A stretch of 16,140 nt of DNA from Oscillospiraceae bacterium (GTDB lineage: Bacteria; Bacillota; Clostridia; Oscillospirales; Ruminococcaceae), in contig WRIP01000013.1 of the NCBI GenBank assembly GCA_009782665.1, positions 1 through 16,140 on the forward strand. The letters are read 5' to 3'. Within the stretch, counting starts at the first letter, position 1; each line of letters starts with the position of its first letter. The notes below the pieces were generated by a model. That model saw only the letters and a program-made list of their open reading frames with translations, was not told where the DNA came from and made no database searches. Position numbers and translations under genes: made by a program. Below, piece by piece: positions 1-7,491 of this stretch.

Positions 1-338
1 TCCTTCTCACCCTCAGGGCGAGTAACGATATCAAAACCACTATAGGTATAGGTTTTGTCCAACCCGTCAAATGCACAGCTGGTAGCCTCGAAATATGATA
101 ACGGCTCTCCTAAGACAGCAATAATATCTTCCATATCATCGTCTATTGCGATATCAAAACCCATATATCTGAATAGGTAAACCTCTTCCTTTTGTATCGA
201 TTCAGATTTATCGATAGGTTTTTCGGCTTCCGTTGTTGTTTCCACGATAGCAGGGGTAGCAATAATCTCTGTTTCTTTACAGGACGTCAAACCTAGTAGC
301 AGTAGTAATACAAGTAGAAAAATAGTTATTCGTTTCAT
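1..338 (-). CDS. Small lipoprotein, C-terminus cut by window edge
   Basis: An open frame starts at the ATG at 338-336 and runs leftward off the window with no stop, giving at least 112 residues. The N-terminus is a clear lipoprotein signal: MKR, a leucine-rich core, then the lipobox LTSC with the lipidated Cys at residue 20. A Thr/Glu/Lys-rich linker (about 21-50) follows, then a folded part with the sequence SCAFDGLDKTYTYSGFDI. I recall similar short lipoproteins of unknown function in Clostridia, but this cannot be verified here. The ribosome binding site AAAGGG lies 6 bases before the ATG, and the start is 15 bases after the stop of the SGNH gene, so it is very likely the last gene seen of the same operon. 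It is expected to be anchored on the outer face of the membrane. Its function is unknown. Confidence 0.8.
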   Translation of the reverse strand, partial: MKRITIFLLVLLLLLGLTSCKETEIIATPAIVETTTEAEKPIDKSESIQKEEVYLFRYMGFDIAIDDDMEDIIAVLGEPLSYFEATSCAFDGLDKTYTYSGFDIVTRPEGEK

Positions 339-353
339 CTAATGCCCTTTAAC

Positions 354-1445
354 TCAATCTTTTTTGTCTATCGATAGCGATTTATCTGCTTCCCATTCTC
401 GTTTTTGCTCGCTGAACATTAAATCGTAGTCTGCAATTTTCTTATCATATATCACAGAAATATATGGGTCGTTGCGACAATCCGGCAGTTGATACTGTAC
501 TGACAGTATCAACCCGATATATGAGGAGAGCTTTTCGGCTCCATAGATATTCAGGTGCAGTCCCATGTCATAGCTATCGGTTGACATGTCGATACCGATA
601 TCATCATTTAGCTCAATGAAGTTGTAGTAGAAGAGATTATTTGCATCTGCATACTCTCTTATCTGTAGATCCCATTGTTCATGCCAATGAGGGTAGACGG
701 AAGGAGCCTTCATCAAGATCAAGCGGGCTCCATGTGAATCACAAAGCTGCTTGATTCTGTCGAGATACTCAAAACAGATATCGGGAAACTCATAGTCAGC
801 CAAAACACGTACCGCAGGTAGTGTATCGAGAGGATTAATATCCGATCGCATCAGATATCCGCTGTGTGATACTTCAGGACTACTAAAATAGTAGGAGAAG
901 TCTTCGCTGCTCAGCTGCGACCATCTCGAATGGTACCGCAGTAATGGCAAGAGGTATGACAGGTAAGTTTCCTGTTCGGTCATAGATGCCTTAATCGAGC
1001 GATACTTTGAACTTGACCACCGCATGTTATCGAAGTTTAGCCGATTATATGCTTCGCTGACCGCGCTACCTTCGGTCATGGCTGAGATACTCAGTACGAC
1101 TATCTGTGGTGTTTCATATGAGAATATCTCTTCAAGGAAATAGTATGATTGCCAAAGGGTTTGACTGCTAGTTGCTCGCAGAAAACTCGAGATTCCGTAC
1201 TGTCGATAGAGTGTTATCGGGGAGATGTTACTGTAGATCTCGCAGTCTCCGAGAAAGATTACATCATGCCTTATCTTCTCTTTGTAGTATTCACCCGGCA
1301 GAGCTCCTTCTATCAACTTGGTCTGATATTTTGGGACCAATAGTTGCTGAATACCAAAAAAACTGATTACCAAGTATAACATCGCCAGTAGGAAACCAAT
1401 TGGTACTTTACTTGATACTATGCTCATTTTTTTAGAATTGGCCAT
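354..1445 (-). CDS. Membrane-anchored SGNH-like (DltD/AlgJ-type) protein
   Basis: This is about 363 residues if translation starts at the ATG at 1445. It has one N-terminal membrane segment (about residues 15-37) followed by an extracytoplasmic SGNH-hydrolase-like domain. Block I reads FLGDCEIYSN, so Cys68 stands where the family usually has the nucleophilic Ser. The C-terminal block DMGLHLN supplies the Asp/His pair (Asp293, His297). By analogy with DltD and AlgJ, it should work with the MBOAT protein encoded just upstream to pass an acyl group to an extracellular acceptor. Start choice is uncertain. In-frame ATGs lie at 1496, 1478, 1463, 1445 and 1427, and none has a strong ribosome binding site. 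I chose 1445 because it overlaps the MBOAT stop by 14 bases, which fits translational coupling. Starts at 1463 or 1427 remain possible. The substrate cannot be told from sequence. Confidence 0.82.
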   Translation of the reverse strand: MANSKKMSIVSSKVPIGFLLAMLYLVISFFGIQQLLVPKYQTKLIEGALPGEYYKEKIRHDVIFLGDCEIYSNISPITLYRQYGISSFLRATSSQTLWQSYYFLEEIFSYETPQIVVLSISAMTEGSAVSEAYNRLNFDNMRWSSSKYRSIKASMTEQETYLSYLLPLLRYHSRWSQLSSEDFSYYFSSPEVSHSGYLMRSDINPLDTLPAVRVLADYEFPDICFEYLDRIKQLCDSHGARLILMKAPSVYPHWHEQWDLQIREYADANNLFYYNFIELNDDIGIDMSTDSYDMGLHLNIYGAEKLSSYIGLILSVQYQLPDCRNDPYISVIYDKKIADYDLMFSEQKREWEADKSLSIDKKD

Positions 1446-3000
1446 AGATAAATTGTGCTGCATCAAATCCGATTCCATATACACCAAAAACCACAATCAC
1501 CATTACAGAGACATCAATGATAAGAAACCGCAATAAGGGTGAACATTTCTTGAACCATCTGTCGAGTGTTTCTCGTCGGACAAGTATACCGATAATGATA
1601 ATCAATATCAGACAGAATGCGACTAGTATGTATTCGCTAAGGGATAACCCCAAGCTAGACAAGGCATCTAACACATCGATCGACTGTCCGGTAAAACCAC
1701 CATGTAATGCCGACAGGTATTCTCTGAAACTGCCAAACCGATCGAGCAACATGGTGATCGTCACTAGGATAAAGGTTAGGGCTATGCTGCAGTAATTATA
1801 TAGTTTAGTCTTTGTTATCGAGCGAAACCAACCATATTGTTTGAGTCTTGAATCAGTATACATTGAGAATATTACCAATACCCCGTTGATGATGCCCCAT
1901 GCAATATAGTTGGAGGAGATCCCATGCCATAACCCTATCAGCAACCAGATAACGAGGGTGGAGAGATAGATATGGAGTTGACTCGACAACAATATCTTGG
2001 ATATCTTCTTCATGCGTTTTGCAAATCTCAACATGAAGGAAGACAACACAAGCGGATAGTAAACATAATCGCGAAACCATCCACCTAGTGTAATATGCCA
2101 TCTGCGCCAAAACTCCGCTATATTTTTCGAGTAGAAGGGATAAAGAAAGTTCTCTTCAAGCTTTATACCGAACATTGAAGTAACCCCGACAATAATATCG
2201 ATGCCACCGGAAAAATCACAGTACAGCACGATAATATATATGAGAGCATATATCCAAAACAACCAACCGGTTTGTAGTTCTTGGTTGCTATCCATGACCC
2301 TCAATGCGATAAGCAATCGATCGGCAACGATGGTTTTTTTGAACAACCCGTACAATAAGCGAAGCAACCCCTTCTGTAGCTGTAACCCATCGAAACAATG
2401 AGGCTGGTAAAGGGCAGCTGTTAGGGGTTCAAATCTGTTTATCGGTCCCACTGTAAGACAGGGAAAGAATACCAGGTAGAGTGTAAACTTGAGAAAATTT
2501 CTTTCAGCGGGATACTTCTTATTCTTTACATCGATGGCATATCCAATTGCCTGAAAGACATAGAACGAAAGACCGAGAGGTAAGGTCGACGTCAGGCGAT
2601 AGAGCATGCTATCAGTTTCGTTGTTTAAATGAAGACCCAAAAGCAAAGGATCTCTTAATCGAACCGCTATAAAGATTAGGAGATTGATGCCTACGATAGC
2701 GGTAAGCAATAGGTTTTTTCTAGTATGTCGCCTAGCTGATAGGACCGACCGGTCGGTTACCGTCGACAATTGCGTTTGAGATAAAGAGTCTTGAGCGTTT
2801 ATCCTGTCGATTGCCATCGTCAATCCGTATGTAGCTGCCGAGACGAAAGAAACGGCAATAACCGAAAATGGTCCACTCAGTCCGATAAAGCCGACAGATG
2901 ACAACAACAGGACCATCCATTGCAGATGTTTACCTACAACGTAATATATTGTCAATACGATAGCAACAAACAGTATAAAGCCGATGGAAGTCAGGTTCAT
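1432..3000 (-). CDS. MBOAT family O-acyltransferase (AlgI/DltB-like)
   Basis: A 522-residue polytopic membrane protein with about ten or more hydrophobic segments, the usual size for AlgI/DltB-type MBOAT proteins. The family signature is present: EFWRRWHITLGGWFRDYVYYPL spans residues 296-317, and the invariant catalytic His sits at 359 in GLWHG. MBOAT proteins of this branch take an acyl or aminoacyl group from a cytoplasmic carrier and move it across the membrane for attachment to a polymer. The carrier protein gene ends 10 bases upstream and the SGNH partner follows with a small overlap, matching the dltC/dltB/dltD roles in a different order. The start at 3000 is preceded by AAAGGGT at a suitable distance. 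The family call is firm. Whether the donor is acetyl, another acyl or an amino acid is unknown. Confidence 0.93.
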   Translation of the reverse strand: MNLTSIGFILFVAIVLTIYYVVGKHLQWMVLLLSSVGFIGLSGPFSVIAVSFVSAATYGLTMAIDRINAQDSLSQTQLSTVTDRSVLSARRHTRKNLLLTAIVGINLLIFIAVRLRDPLLLGLHLNNETDSMLYRLTSTLPLGLSFYVFQAIGYAIDVKNKKYPAERNFLKFTLYLVFFPCLTVGPINRFEPLTAALYQPHCFDGLQLQKGLLRLLYGLFKKTIVADRLLIALRVMDSNQELQTGWLFWIYALIYIIVLYCDFSGGIDIIVGVTSMFGIKLEENFLYPFYSKNIAEFWRRWHITLGGWFRDYVYYPLVLSSFMLRFAKRMKKISKILLSSQLHIYLSTLVIWLLIGLWHGISSNYIAWGIINGVLVIFSMYTDSRLKQYGWFRSITKTKLYNYCSIALTFILVTITMLLDRFGSFREYLSALHGGFTGQSIDVLDALSSLGLSLSEYILVAFCLILIIIIGILVRRETLDRWFKKCSPLLRFLIIDVSVMVIVVFGVYGIGFDAAQFIYGQF

Positions 3001-3010
3001 ACTCTACCCT

Positions 3011-3241
3011 TTACGATTGGTTAATCAGTTTATCGATTAAGCTTTCAATTGCGGTAAGCGAGTTAAAGTTTTCTGGGATTATCTCGGTAGCCGGTATTTT
3101 GATGCTGTGATCATTCGCCAGTTCGGTAACCAACGTAATAATACTGAATGAATCAAGAAGACCGTCATCAATCAGCCTATCACAGTTAGCGATATCTAGA
3201 TCCGGAAAGAGACGAGATAGTATCTCTGCAGCTGCACTCAT
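3011..3241 (-). CDS. Acyl carrier protein, DltC-like
   Basis: A 76-residue carrier protein. The phosphopantetheine attachment motif is DDGLLDSFSI, with the modified Ser at residue 31. The surrounding GLLDSF resembles DltC-type D-alanyl carriers more than the DSL motif of fatty-acid ACPs. The rest is the expected helical bundle. A GTG further upstream (3250) is in frame, but the ATG at 3241 is preferred because a near-perfect GAGGTGAT site ends 4 bases before it, and the longer start would lie inside that site. The gene lies between the transglutaminase gene (15-base gap) and the MBOAT gene (10-base gap). It probably carries the activated group that the MBOAT protein exports. The enzyme that would load it, a DltA-like AMP ligase, is not in this window. 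Confidence 0.92.
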   Translation of the reverse strand: MSAAAEILSRLFPDLDIANCDRLIDDGLLDSFSIITLVTELANDHSIKIPATEIIPENFNSLTAIESLIDKLINQS

Positions 3242-3256
3242 AAACATCACCTCATA

Positions 3257-4585
3257 TTAATCTTGGAAGAGAGTTGTTGCCATCTTAGGATAGAGTGACT
3301 CATCATAGGTATAGAAATTCGGACGCCCCATCCCTCGATACATACGTATAGTATAGTTCTTCACAAACTCATCGGTCATCATAAAATGCTTTGGGTATCC
3401 TGAGTATGAGACGGTAGCATCAAAATGATACCATCCACTGCCGCAGTTGACCAGATTCCAATAATGCTCATTATATCCACCAACTCTTTCAATCGGTAGA
3501 TTGTCTATACCGGCTGCGGTTAACAGTGCACGAGATACCGAATAGTAGGTGAAGCAATCTCCATAACCGTACTTAATCCCGCGGTAGGCACCCTTTTCCC
3601 AGCTTGAGGTATCAGACCAACCGGTATAGTATATATGCCTTGTTACCCATCGGTAGATGGCTCTGGCTTGTTCGGAAATACTCATTTCTTCGGTCAGAAT
3701 AGTATCGAGTATATCGGATATCATCTGCTCTAAAATCAGCGGTGAATATCCGTCTTTGTCACTCTCGAGGATTATGACCTTGGCATATTCTCTAGCAGCA
3801 TTACCCATCTCATCGACTGCGATATATACTATGTCATATGCTCCGGGCTCTTTTATGTTTACCTTTGAGCTATCGATGGTCAGTGACGGATTTACTGTTC
3901 TGTTATCGGTTACGGTGATGCCGTCGCGGTAGAAAATTGCTTCTCCCAATAGCACCGATATGTCTTTTACCCCCTCTATGATCGGTGGTTGTAAATCATC
4001 GATGATGCTAACGGTTGCGATTTCTTTAGTAATGTTGTTAGCTTCATCTACTGCCGTGTAGATAACCGTGTATTCTCCCTCAATAGATATATCTACATTA
4101 GATGTGTCTATCTCAAGAATCGGATTGACTGTAAGATTGTCGCTGACGGTTATGCTCGAGTCAAAGTCTATCGGGTCACCTAGCCTCGAGACTATATCGG
4201 TTACCCCTAGTATAACGGGAGGTTCTCTATCTACGATTACGGTTAAGTGAGCGGTAACGGTTGTTTTGTGATGGAGGATATCTCTTGCGGTATATATGAT
4301 GGGATAGTTACCATCTTGATCATAAATCACCGCTTGGTCATCAACCGTGAGCATGATGCGATCGGATCTAAATCGTTTGTGGGAAACCGATACCTGTTCC
4401 AGATAGTCCACGTCACAGTCGTTGTATGTCACTAGATCGGTTACACCGGATATAACCGGTCCTTCAAGGTTCCACCAGTGCAGAAAGATAACCGTAAGCA
4501 GAATGGTAGCTTCCACAATACATGTGAGCAACCAGGAAATATATCTCTGATACCATATATTTTTGGCAATGGAATGAGCGTACAT
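3257..4585 (-). CDS. Membrane-anchored protein with three Ig-like repeats and a transglutaminase-like domain
   Basis: 442 residues. One membrane segment near the N-terminus (about 17-36) anchors the protein with the rest outside. Three tandem DUF5011-like Ig-type repeats follow at about 43-118, 122-195 and 200-273. They open with the similar phrases GPVISGVTDLV, PPVILGVTDIV and PPIIEGVKDIS and close with IYTA.D or VYIAVDE. The C-terminal part (about 300-410) is a transglutaminase-like fold with an intact Cys-His-Asp triad: Cys344 in GYGDCFTYY, His374 in GGYNEHYWNLV and Asp389 in WYHFDAT. The enzyme may cross-link, hydrolyse or exchange amide bonds on surface proteins or peptidoglycan. The start at 4585 has AAGGAG 5 bases upstream. 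It is the first gene of the left operon and links the Dlt-like acyl-transfer genes to a thiol-dependent surface enzyme. The substrate is unknown. Confidence 0.9.
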   Translation of the reverse strand: MYAHSIAKNIWYQRYISWLLTCIVEATILLTVIFLHWWNLEGPVISGVTDLVTYNDCDVDYLEQVSVSHKRFRSDRIMLTVDDQAVIYDQDGNYPIIYTARDILHHKTTVTAHLTVIVDREPPVILGVTDIVSRLGDPIDFDSSITVSDNLTVNPILEIDTSNVDISIEGEYTVIYTAVDEANNITKEIATVSIIDDLQPPIIEGVKDISVLLGEAIFYRDGITVTDNRTVNPSLTIDSSKVNIKEPGAYDIVYIAVDEMGNAAREYAKVIILESDKDGYSPLILEQMISDILDTILTEEMSISEQARAIYRWVTRHIYYTGWSDTSSWEKGAYRGIKYGYGDCFTYYSVSRALLTAAGIDNLPIERVGGYNEHYWNLVNCGSGWYHFDATVSYSGYPKHFMMTDEFVKNYTIRMYRGMGRPNFYTYDESLYPKMATTLFQD

Positions 4586-4673
4586 TAAAACTCCTTGTCG
4601 CCAGCTGTCAGATACCCTTTTATTAGGTCTTGGTGAGAAATATCCGGAATCTAAAAGGTCAGTATATGATTAG

Positions 4674-4709
4674 GACAGGTCTAGTAAACACGAACAACCT
4701 GTCTGTCAA
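4674..4709 (-). promoter_or_regulatory. Putative promoter with inverted repeat for the transglutaminase operon
   Basis: On the minus strand a perfect TTGACA (-35) lies at 4709-4704, followed by a 17-base spacer and TACTAG (4686-4681) as a weak -10. The 7-base inverted repeat ACCTGTC (4697-4703) and GACAGGT (4674-4680) abuts the -35 on one side and the -10 on the other. A repressor bound there would cover the -10. Transcription would start close to 4674, leaving a leader of about 90 bases before the ATG at 4585. The -10 matches consensus at only three of six positions, so this is a candidate only. The repeat could also fold as a hairpin. Confidence 0.4.
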
Positions 4710-4874
4710 ACAACGTTCATATTATGATGTTTCGAAGATCGCTTTTTGTAAAAACGATTATGTTTACTACCGGTTGACTGTAATGAAATTGTAACACACG
4801 GAGACATTAATACGCAACAGTTAGGGGAGGTAAAAAGAGGACTTGATAGATAGCCCGACATGATTTAAACCGTC

Positions 4875-4913
4875 AAAAAGAGTGCTTCGCTCTACTCAAG
4901 CAAAACACTCTTT
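4875..4913 (-). terminator. Rho-independent terminator after the ATP-grasp gene
   Basis: On the minus strand the arms AAAGAGTG (4913-4906) and CACTCTTT (4884-4877) form an 8-base stem, extended by an inner CTT/AAG pairing beyond a small bulge. The stem is followed by more T residues, giving a run of five. It lies about 65 bases after the stop of the ATP-grasp gene and before the promoter of the next operon. Confidence 0.72.
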
Positions 4914-4977
4914 GGGAACTATATTTATGGCTAGGGATCATCAATTTGAAGTTTTTTGTATATACATCCTGACAGTG

Positions 4978-5991
4978 TCATATATCCCCAACTAATTCAT
5001 TAATCTTCGTCATTATACCTTTTCGGTTACTGCCGGTTTGCATATGGTTTTGCGGCATATCGTATCCCGGTATTACGTTCCCTTCGATTAGTGCCGGTCC
5101 GTTCTCGGTTATCGCTACATCCCACCCAACATATCTTAGGTTTGTTATTCTGAGGGCAGCTTCGGTGACTAACAAGACAGCTTCAGGGTAATATGGAATT
5201 AAGAACCCGCTGAACTTTGTACCCGTATTGGGATGCCGGTCGTAGTATTGCATCTTTTCATCACAGAAAGCATCAGTATATATCATTCCCTGTTCGTCTA
5301 CTAGACAATACATACCGCCAGAGGAGATGTTATCTACATAGCTTAAGCCGTCTCCAATCCGCACTAAGGTATATAATAGATGAACGGTTTCTCCTACCAC
5401 TAACGTGGTCATTCTGAGAGAATTAACCGAACCTGCAGAAAGTTGATTCATAATGTGGTGTTGAAGGATCTGCTCTTCAACATCATATTTTTTATGTTCC
5501 AACAGGTTTTTATATAGTTCAGCAATATCCTGTTGCTCAGCCGTTTCGATTCTTAGTATACCTTTACCACCAAACTGATCTACAGGTTTTGCAAACACAA
5601 CTCCATGTCGATTAAGGAACTCTTCAAATCTTTCGCAGCCAACCTCACGTAAATCCAACCATTCTCTTGCTAACAGATCACTAAAAAATCTGCAGAACTC
5701 CAACTTATCATCTAGTAGATATCTGTAGTCAGGTTGGTTCATCTGTCTGACCAGACGCAAATTATGATTCATATTCATATACGTTTTTCGTTTGCTCGAA
5801 TTGAGTTCGGCAAACCCGAAGGTGACAAAGTCTAGATAACCCGTTCCGTATCGGATATATGAAAAAACCATATCAAAGAATATTCGAAATCTACTTTTCC
5901 CGAAGGCTTGATGTACTAAATCTATAGATAGGAAAAACCGACGAAGACTTATGGTAGATATTCTGGCTAATGTGTTGCGGAAGGTTTTCAT
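4978..5991 (-). CDS. ATP-grasp family protein (sugar-transfer associated type)
   Basis: 337 residues. The C-terminal two thirds form an ATP-grasp fold like the family called sugar-transfer associated ATP-grasp. Seen are AKPVDQFGGKG (134-144, nucleotide-binding Lys and glycine loop), VEEQI (171-175), SVNSLRM (188-194), GWDVAI (289-294) and the metal-binding LIEGN (301-305). The first 80 residues are basic and aromatic, with no signal peptide, and may touch the membrane. Such enzymes join a carboxylate to an amine or similar acceptor using ATP, and relatives tend to lie in surface polysaccharide clusters. Here the gene follows the glycyl-tRNA synthetase by only 9 bases and its AGGGGAT binding site overlaps that gene's stop, so the two are co-transcribed. 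The acceptor and donor are unknown. A carboxylate-amine ligase role in envelope synthesis is inference. Confidence 0.85.
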   Translation of the reverse strand: MKTFRNTLARISTISLRRFFLSIDLVHQAFGKSRFRIFFDMVFSYIRYGTGYLDFVTFGFAELNSSKRKTYMNMNHNLRLVRQMNQPDYRYLLDDKLEFCRFFSDLLAREWLDLREVGCERFEEFLNRHGVVFAKPVDQFGGKGILRIETAEQQDIAELYKNLLEHKKYDVEEQILQHHIMNQLSAGSVNSLRMTTLVVGETVHLLYTLVRIGDGLSYVDNISSGGMYCLVDEQGMIYTDAFCDEKMQYYDRHPNTGTKFSGFLIPYYPEAVLLVTEAALRITNLRYVGWDVAITENGPALIEGNVIPGYDMPQNHMQTGSNRKGIMTKINELVGDI

Positions 5992-6000
5992 GCTTATCCC

Positions 6001-7374
6001 CTAGAAATATGTTTTCTCCCTGAGATACTCAACCAAACTGTCTATCGGAATACGCTGCTGTGCCATGCTGTCGCGTTCGCGTACGGTGACACAGTTATCA
6101 TCTTCACTATCGAAATCGTAGGTGATACAGAACGGAGTGCCTATTTCATCCTGCCTGCGATATCGTTTGCCGATGGAGGACGTCTCGTCATAATCGACCA
6201 TGAAATGCTTCGCCAGCATACCATATATGTCTTTTGCCTTCTCCAGTTTTTTACTCAGCGGCATCACACAAGCCTTAAAGGGTGCCAATGTGGGATGCAG
6301 TTTCAACACAACTCGGGTTTGACCATCCTCTAGTACCTCTTCATCATATGCATCGCATAGAAATGCTAGCAGCATTCTCTCGACACCGAGTGCCGGTTCG
6401 ATAACATGCGGAAGATAATGACTATCGAGTTCTTGATCGTAGTATGTTAGATCCCGGTTGCTATGGCTACTATGTTGCTTCAGATCGAAGTCGGTTCGAT
6501 CGGCAATACCCCACAGTTCACCCTGACCGAACGGGAAGATAAACTCAATATCGGTTGTGGCATTACTGTAATGTGACAATTCCTCCGGGGAGTGATCACG
6601 GAGCACGATACTTTCTTTTCTGAGATTCAATGATATTAACCACTCATAACAGAAATTGCGCCAGTAATCAAACCATTCGAGATTAGTGCCAGGCTTAATG
6701 AAGAACTCCATCTCCATCTGTTCAAACTCTCGGGTTCTGAAGATAAAGTTACCCGGGGTTATCTCATTGCGAAAACTCTTGCCGATTTGACCAACACCGA
6801 AGGGTAGTTTTTTTCTTGTGGTGCGTAGAATATTCGAGAAGTTAACAAAGATTCCCTGTGCAGTTTCGGGTCTTAAAAAGACCTCATTCTTTGCATCTTC
6901 GGTTACACCTTGATAGGTCTTGAACATGAGGTTAAACTGACGTATTTCGGTGAAGTTACAGCTACCACATTCTGGGCAAGGGATACCCTTTTCGGTGATA
7001 TACTCATGCATCTTGGTTAGGCTCCAACCTGCCGGGTTATCTTTACCATATGCTTCAATCAAGCTGTCCGCACGATGGCGGTTGTTACACTCACGACAGT
7101 CCATCAAGGGATCGCTGAACCCACCGACATGTCCCGATGCGATCCATGTTTCAGGGTTCATCAGAATTGCTGCATCAAGCCCCACATTATATTCACATTC
7201 TTGAATAAATTTCTTTCTCCAGGCTGCCTTTATGTTGTTTTTTAGTTCTACACCCAAAGGTCCGTAATCCCAGGTGTTGGCTAAGCCGCCGTAAATCTCG
7301 CTGCCGGCAAATATGATACCGCGTGTTTTACAAAGAGATACGATTTTTTCCATAGACTTCTCGGAATTATTCAT
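6001..7374 (-). CDS. glyQS: Glycine--tRNA ligase, single-chain alpha2 type
   Basis: 457 residues, the normal length for the eukaryote-like dimeric glycyl-tRNA synthetase found in part of the Bacillota, Actinobacteria and Bacteroidota. It charges tRNA-Gly with glycine in the cytoplasm. Visible class II features are motif 1 around residues 45-60, FLRPETAQGIF (166-176), motif 2 with FRNEITP and REFEQMEMEFF (201-225), and motif 3 with EPALGVERMLLAFL (326-339). The insertion domain has zinc-ligand-like cysteines at 93/96 and 133/136, and the anticodon-binding domain covers about 360-457. The start at 7374 follows AAAGGTGAT at a good distance. The upstream gap is 117 bases and most of it is the terminator of rpsI, so there is no room for a T-box leader. 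The ATP-grasp gene follows directly. Confidence 0.97.
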   Translation of the reverse strand: MNNSEKSMEKIVSLCKTRGIIFAGSEIYGGLANTWDYGPLGVELKNNIKAAWRKKFIQECEYNVGLDAAILMNPETWIASGHVGGFSDPLMDCRECNNRHRADSLIEAYGKDNPAGWSLTKMHEYITEKGIPCPECGSCNFTEIRQFNLMFKTYQGVTEDAKNEVFLRPETAQGIFVNFSNILRTTRKKLPFGVGQIGKSFRNEITPGNFIFRTREFEQMEMEFFIKPGTNLEWFDYWRNFCYEWLISLNLRKESIVLRDHSPEELSHYSNATTDIEFIFPFGQGELWGIADRTDFDLKQHSSHSNRDLTYYDQELDSHYLPHVIEPALGVERMLLAFLCDAYDEEVLEDGQTRVVLKLHPTLAPFKACVMPLSKKLEKAKDIYGMLAKHFMVDYDETSSIGKRYRRQDEIGTPFCITYDFDSEDDNCVTVRERDSMAQQRIPIDSLVEYLREKTYF

Positions 7375-7408
7375 GTTTTATCACCTTTATATATAATGTT
7401 TCAGTAGT

Positions 7409-7437
7409 ATGTTAGTAAGAAAATATGTCATTAACAA
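7409..7437 (-). promoter_or_regulatory. Candidate promoter for the glycyl-tRNA synthetase unit
   Basis: On the minus strand TTGTTA (7437-7432) and TAACAT (7414-7409) are separated by 17 bases, each matching consensus at four of six positions. The pair lies just after the rpsI terminator and 35 bases before the glycyl-tRNA synthetase start. It is a modest candidate supported mainly by its position. Confidence 0.35.
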
Positions 7438-7438
7438 A

Positions 7439-7469
7439 CAAAACGGTCATACACATATCGACCGTTTTG
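7439..7469 (-). terminator. Rho-independent terminator after rpsI
   Basis: A 10-base perfect inverted repeat, CAAAACGGTC (7439-7448) and GACCGTTTTG (7460-7469), encloses an 11-base loop. On the minus strand the stem ends in TTTTG followed by TTTG, a broken T run. It lies 22 bases after the rpsI stop. Confidence 0.75.
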
Positions 7470-7491
7470 GTTAAAACTTAAAACTCCCTTA

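Larger units (their letters stand above)
4586..4977. other. Intergenic region between the two minus-strand operons
   Basis: This stretch of 392 bases holds no credible coding frame. It contains the hairpin terminator at 4875-4913 that closes the glycyl-tRNA synthetase/ATP-grasp unit and the putative promoter at 4674-4709 for the transglutaminase operon. A further near-palindrome lies at about 4738-4759 (ATCG, T run, A run, CGAT) with no clear role. Nothing else was recognised. Confidence 0.7.

Noticed and set aside
1446..1496. N-terminal extension of the SGNH protein to the ATG at 1496
   Set aside because: It would overlap the MBOAT gene by 65 bases and has no good ribosome binding site. The later ATGs are more plausible, although the exact start stays open.
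3242..3250. GTG start for the carrier protein
   Set aside because: This codon lies within the strong GAGGTGAT ribosome binding site that serves the ATG at 3241.
3257..4585. Tandem repeats in the transglutaminase gene as a possible DNA repeat array
   Set aside because: The repetition is at the protein-domain level (three Ig-like units) and the DNA is diverged, so it is not a repeat element.
4738..4759. Near-palindrome ATCG-T run-A run-CGAT
   Set aside because: It is short, AT-rich and off by one base in symmetry. It could arise by chance and has no clear link to a gene.
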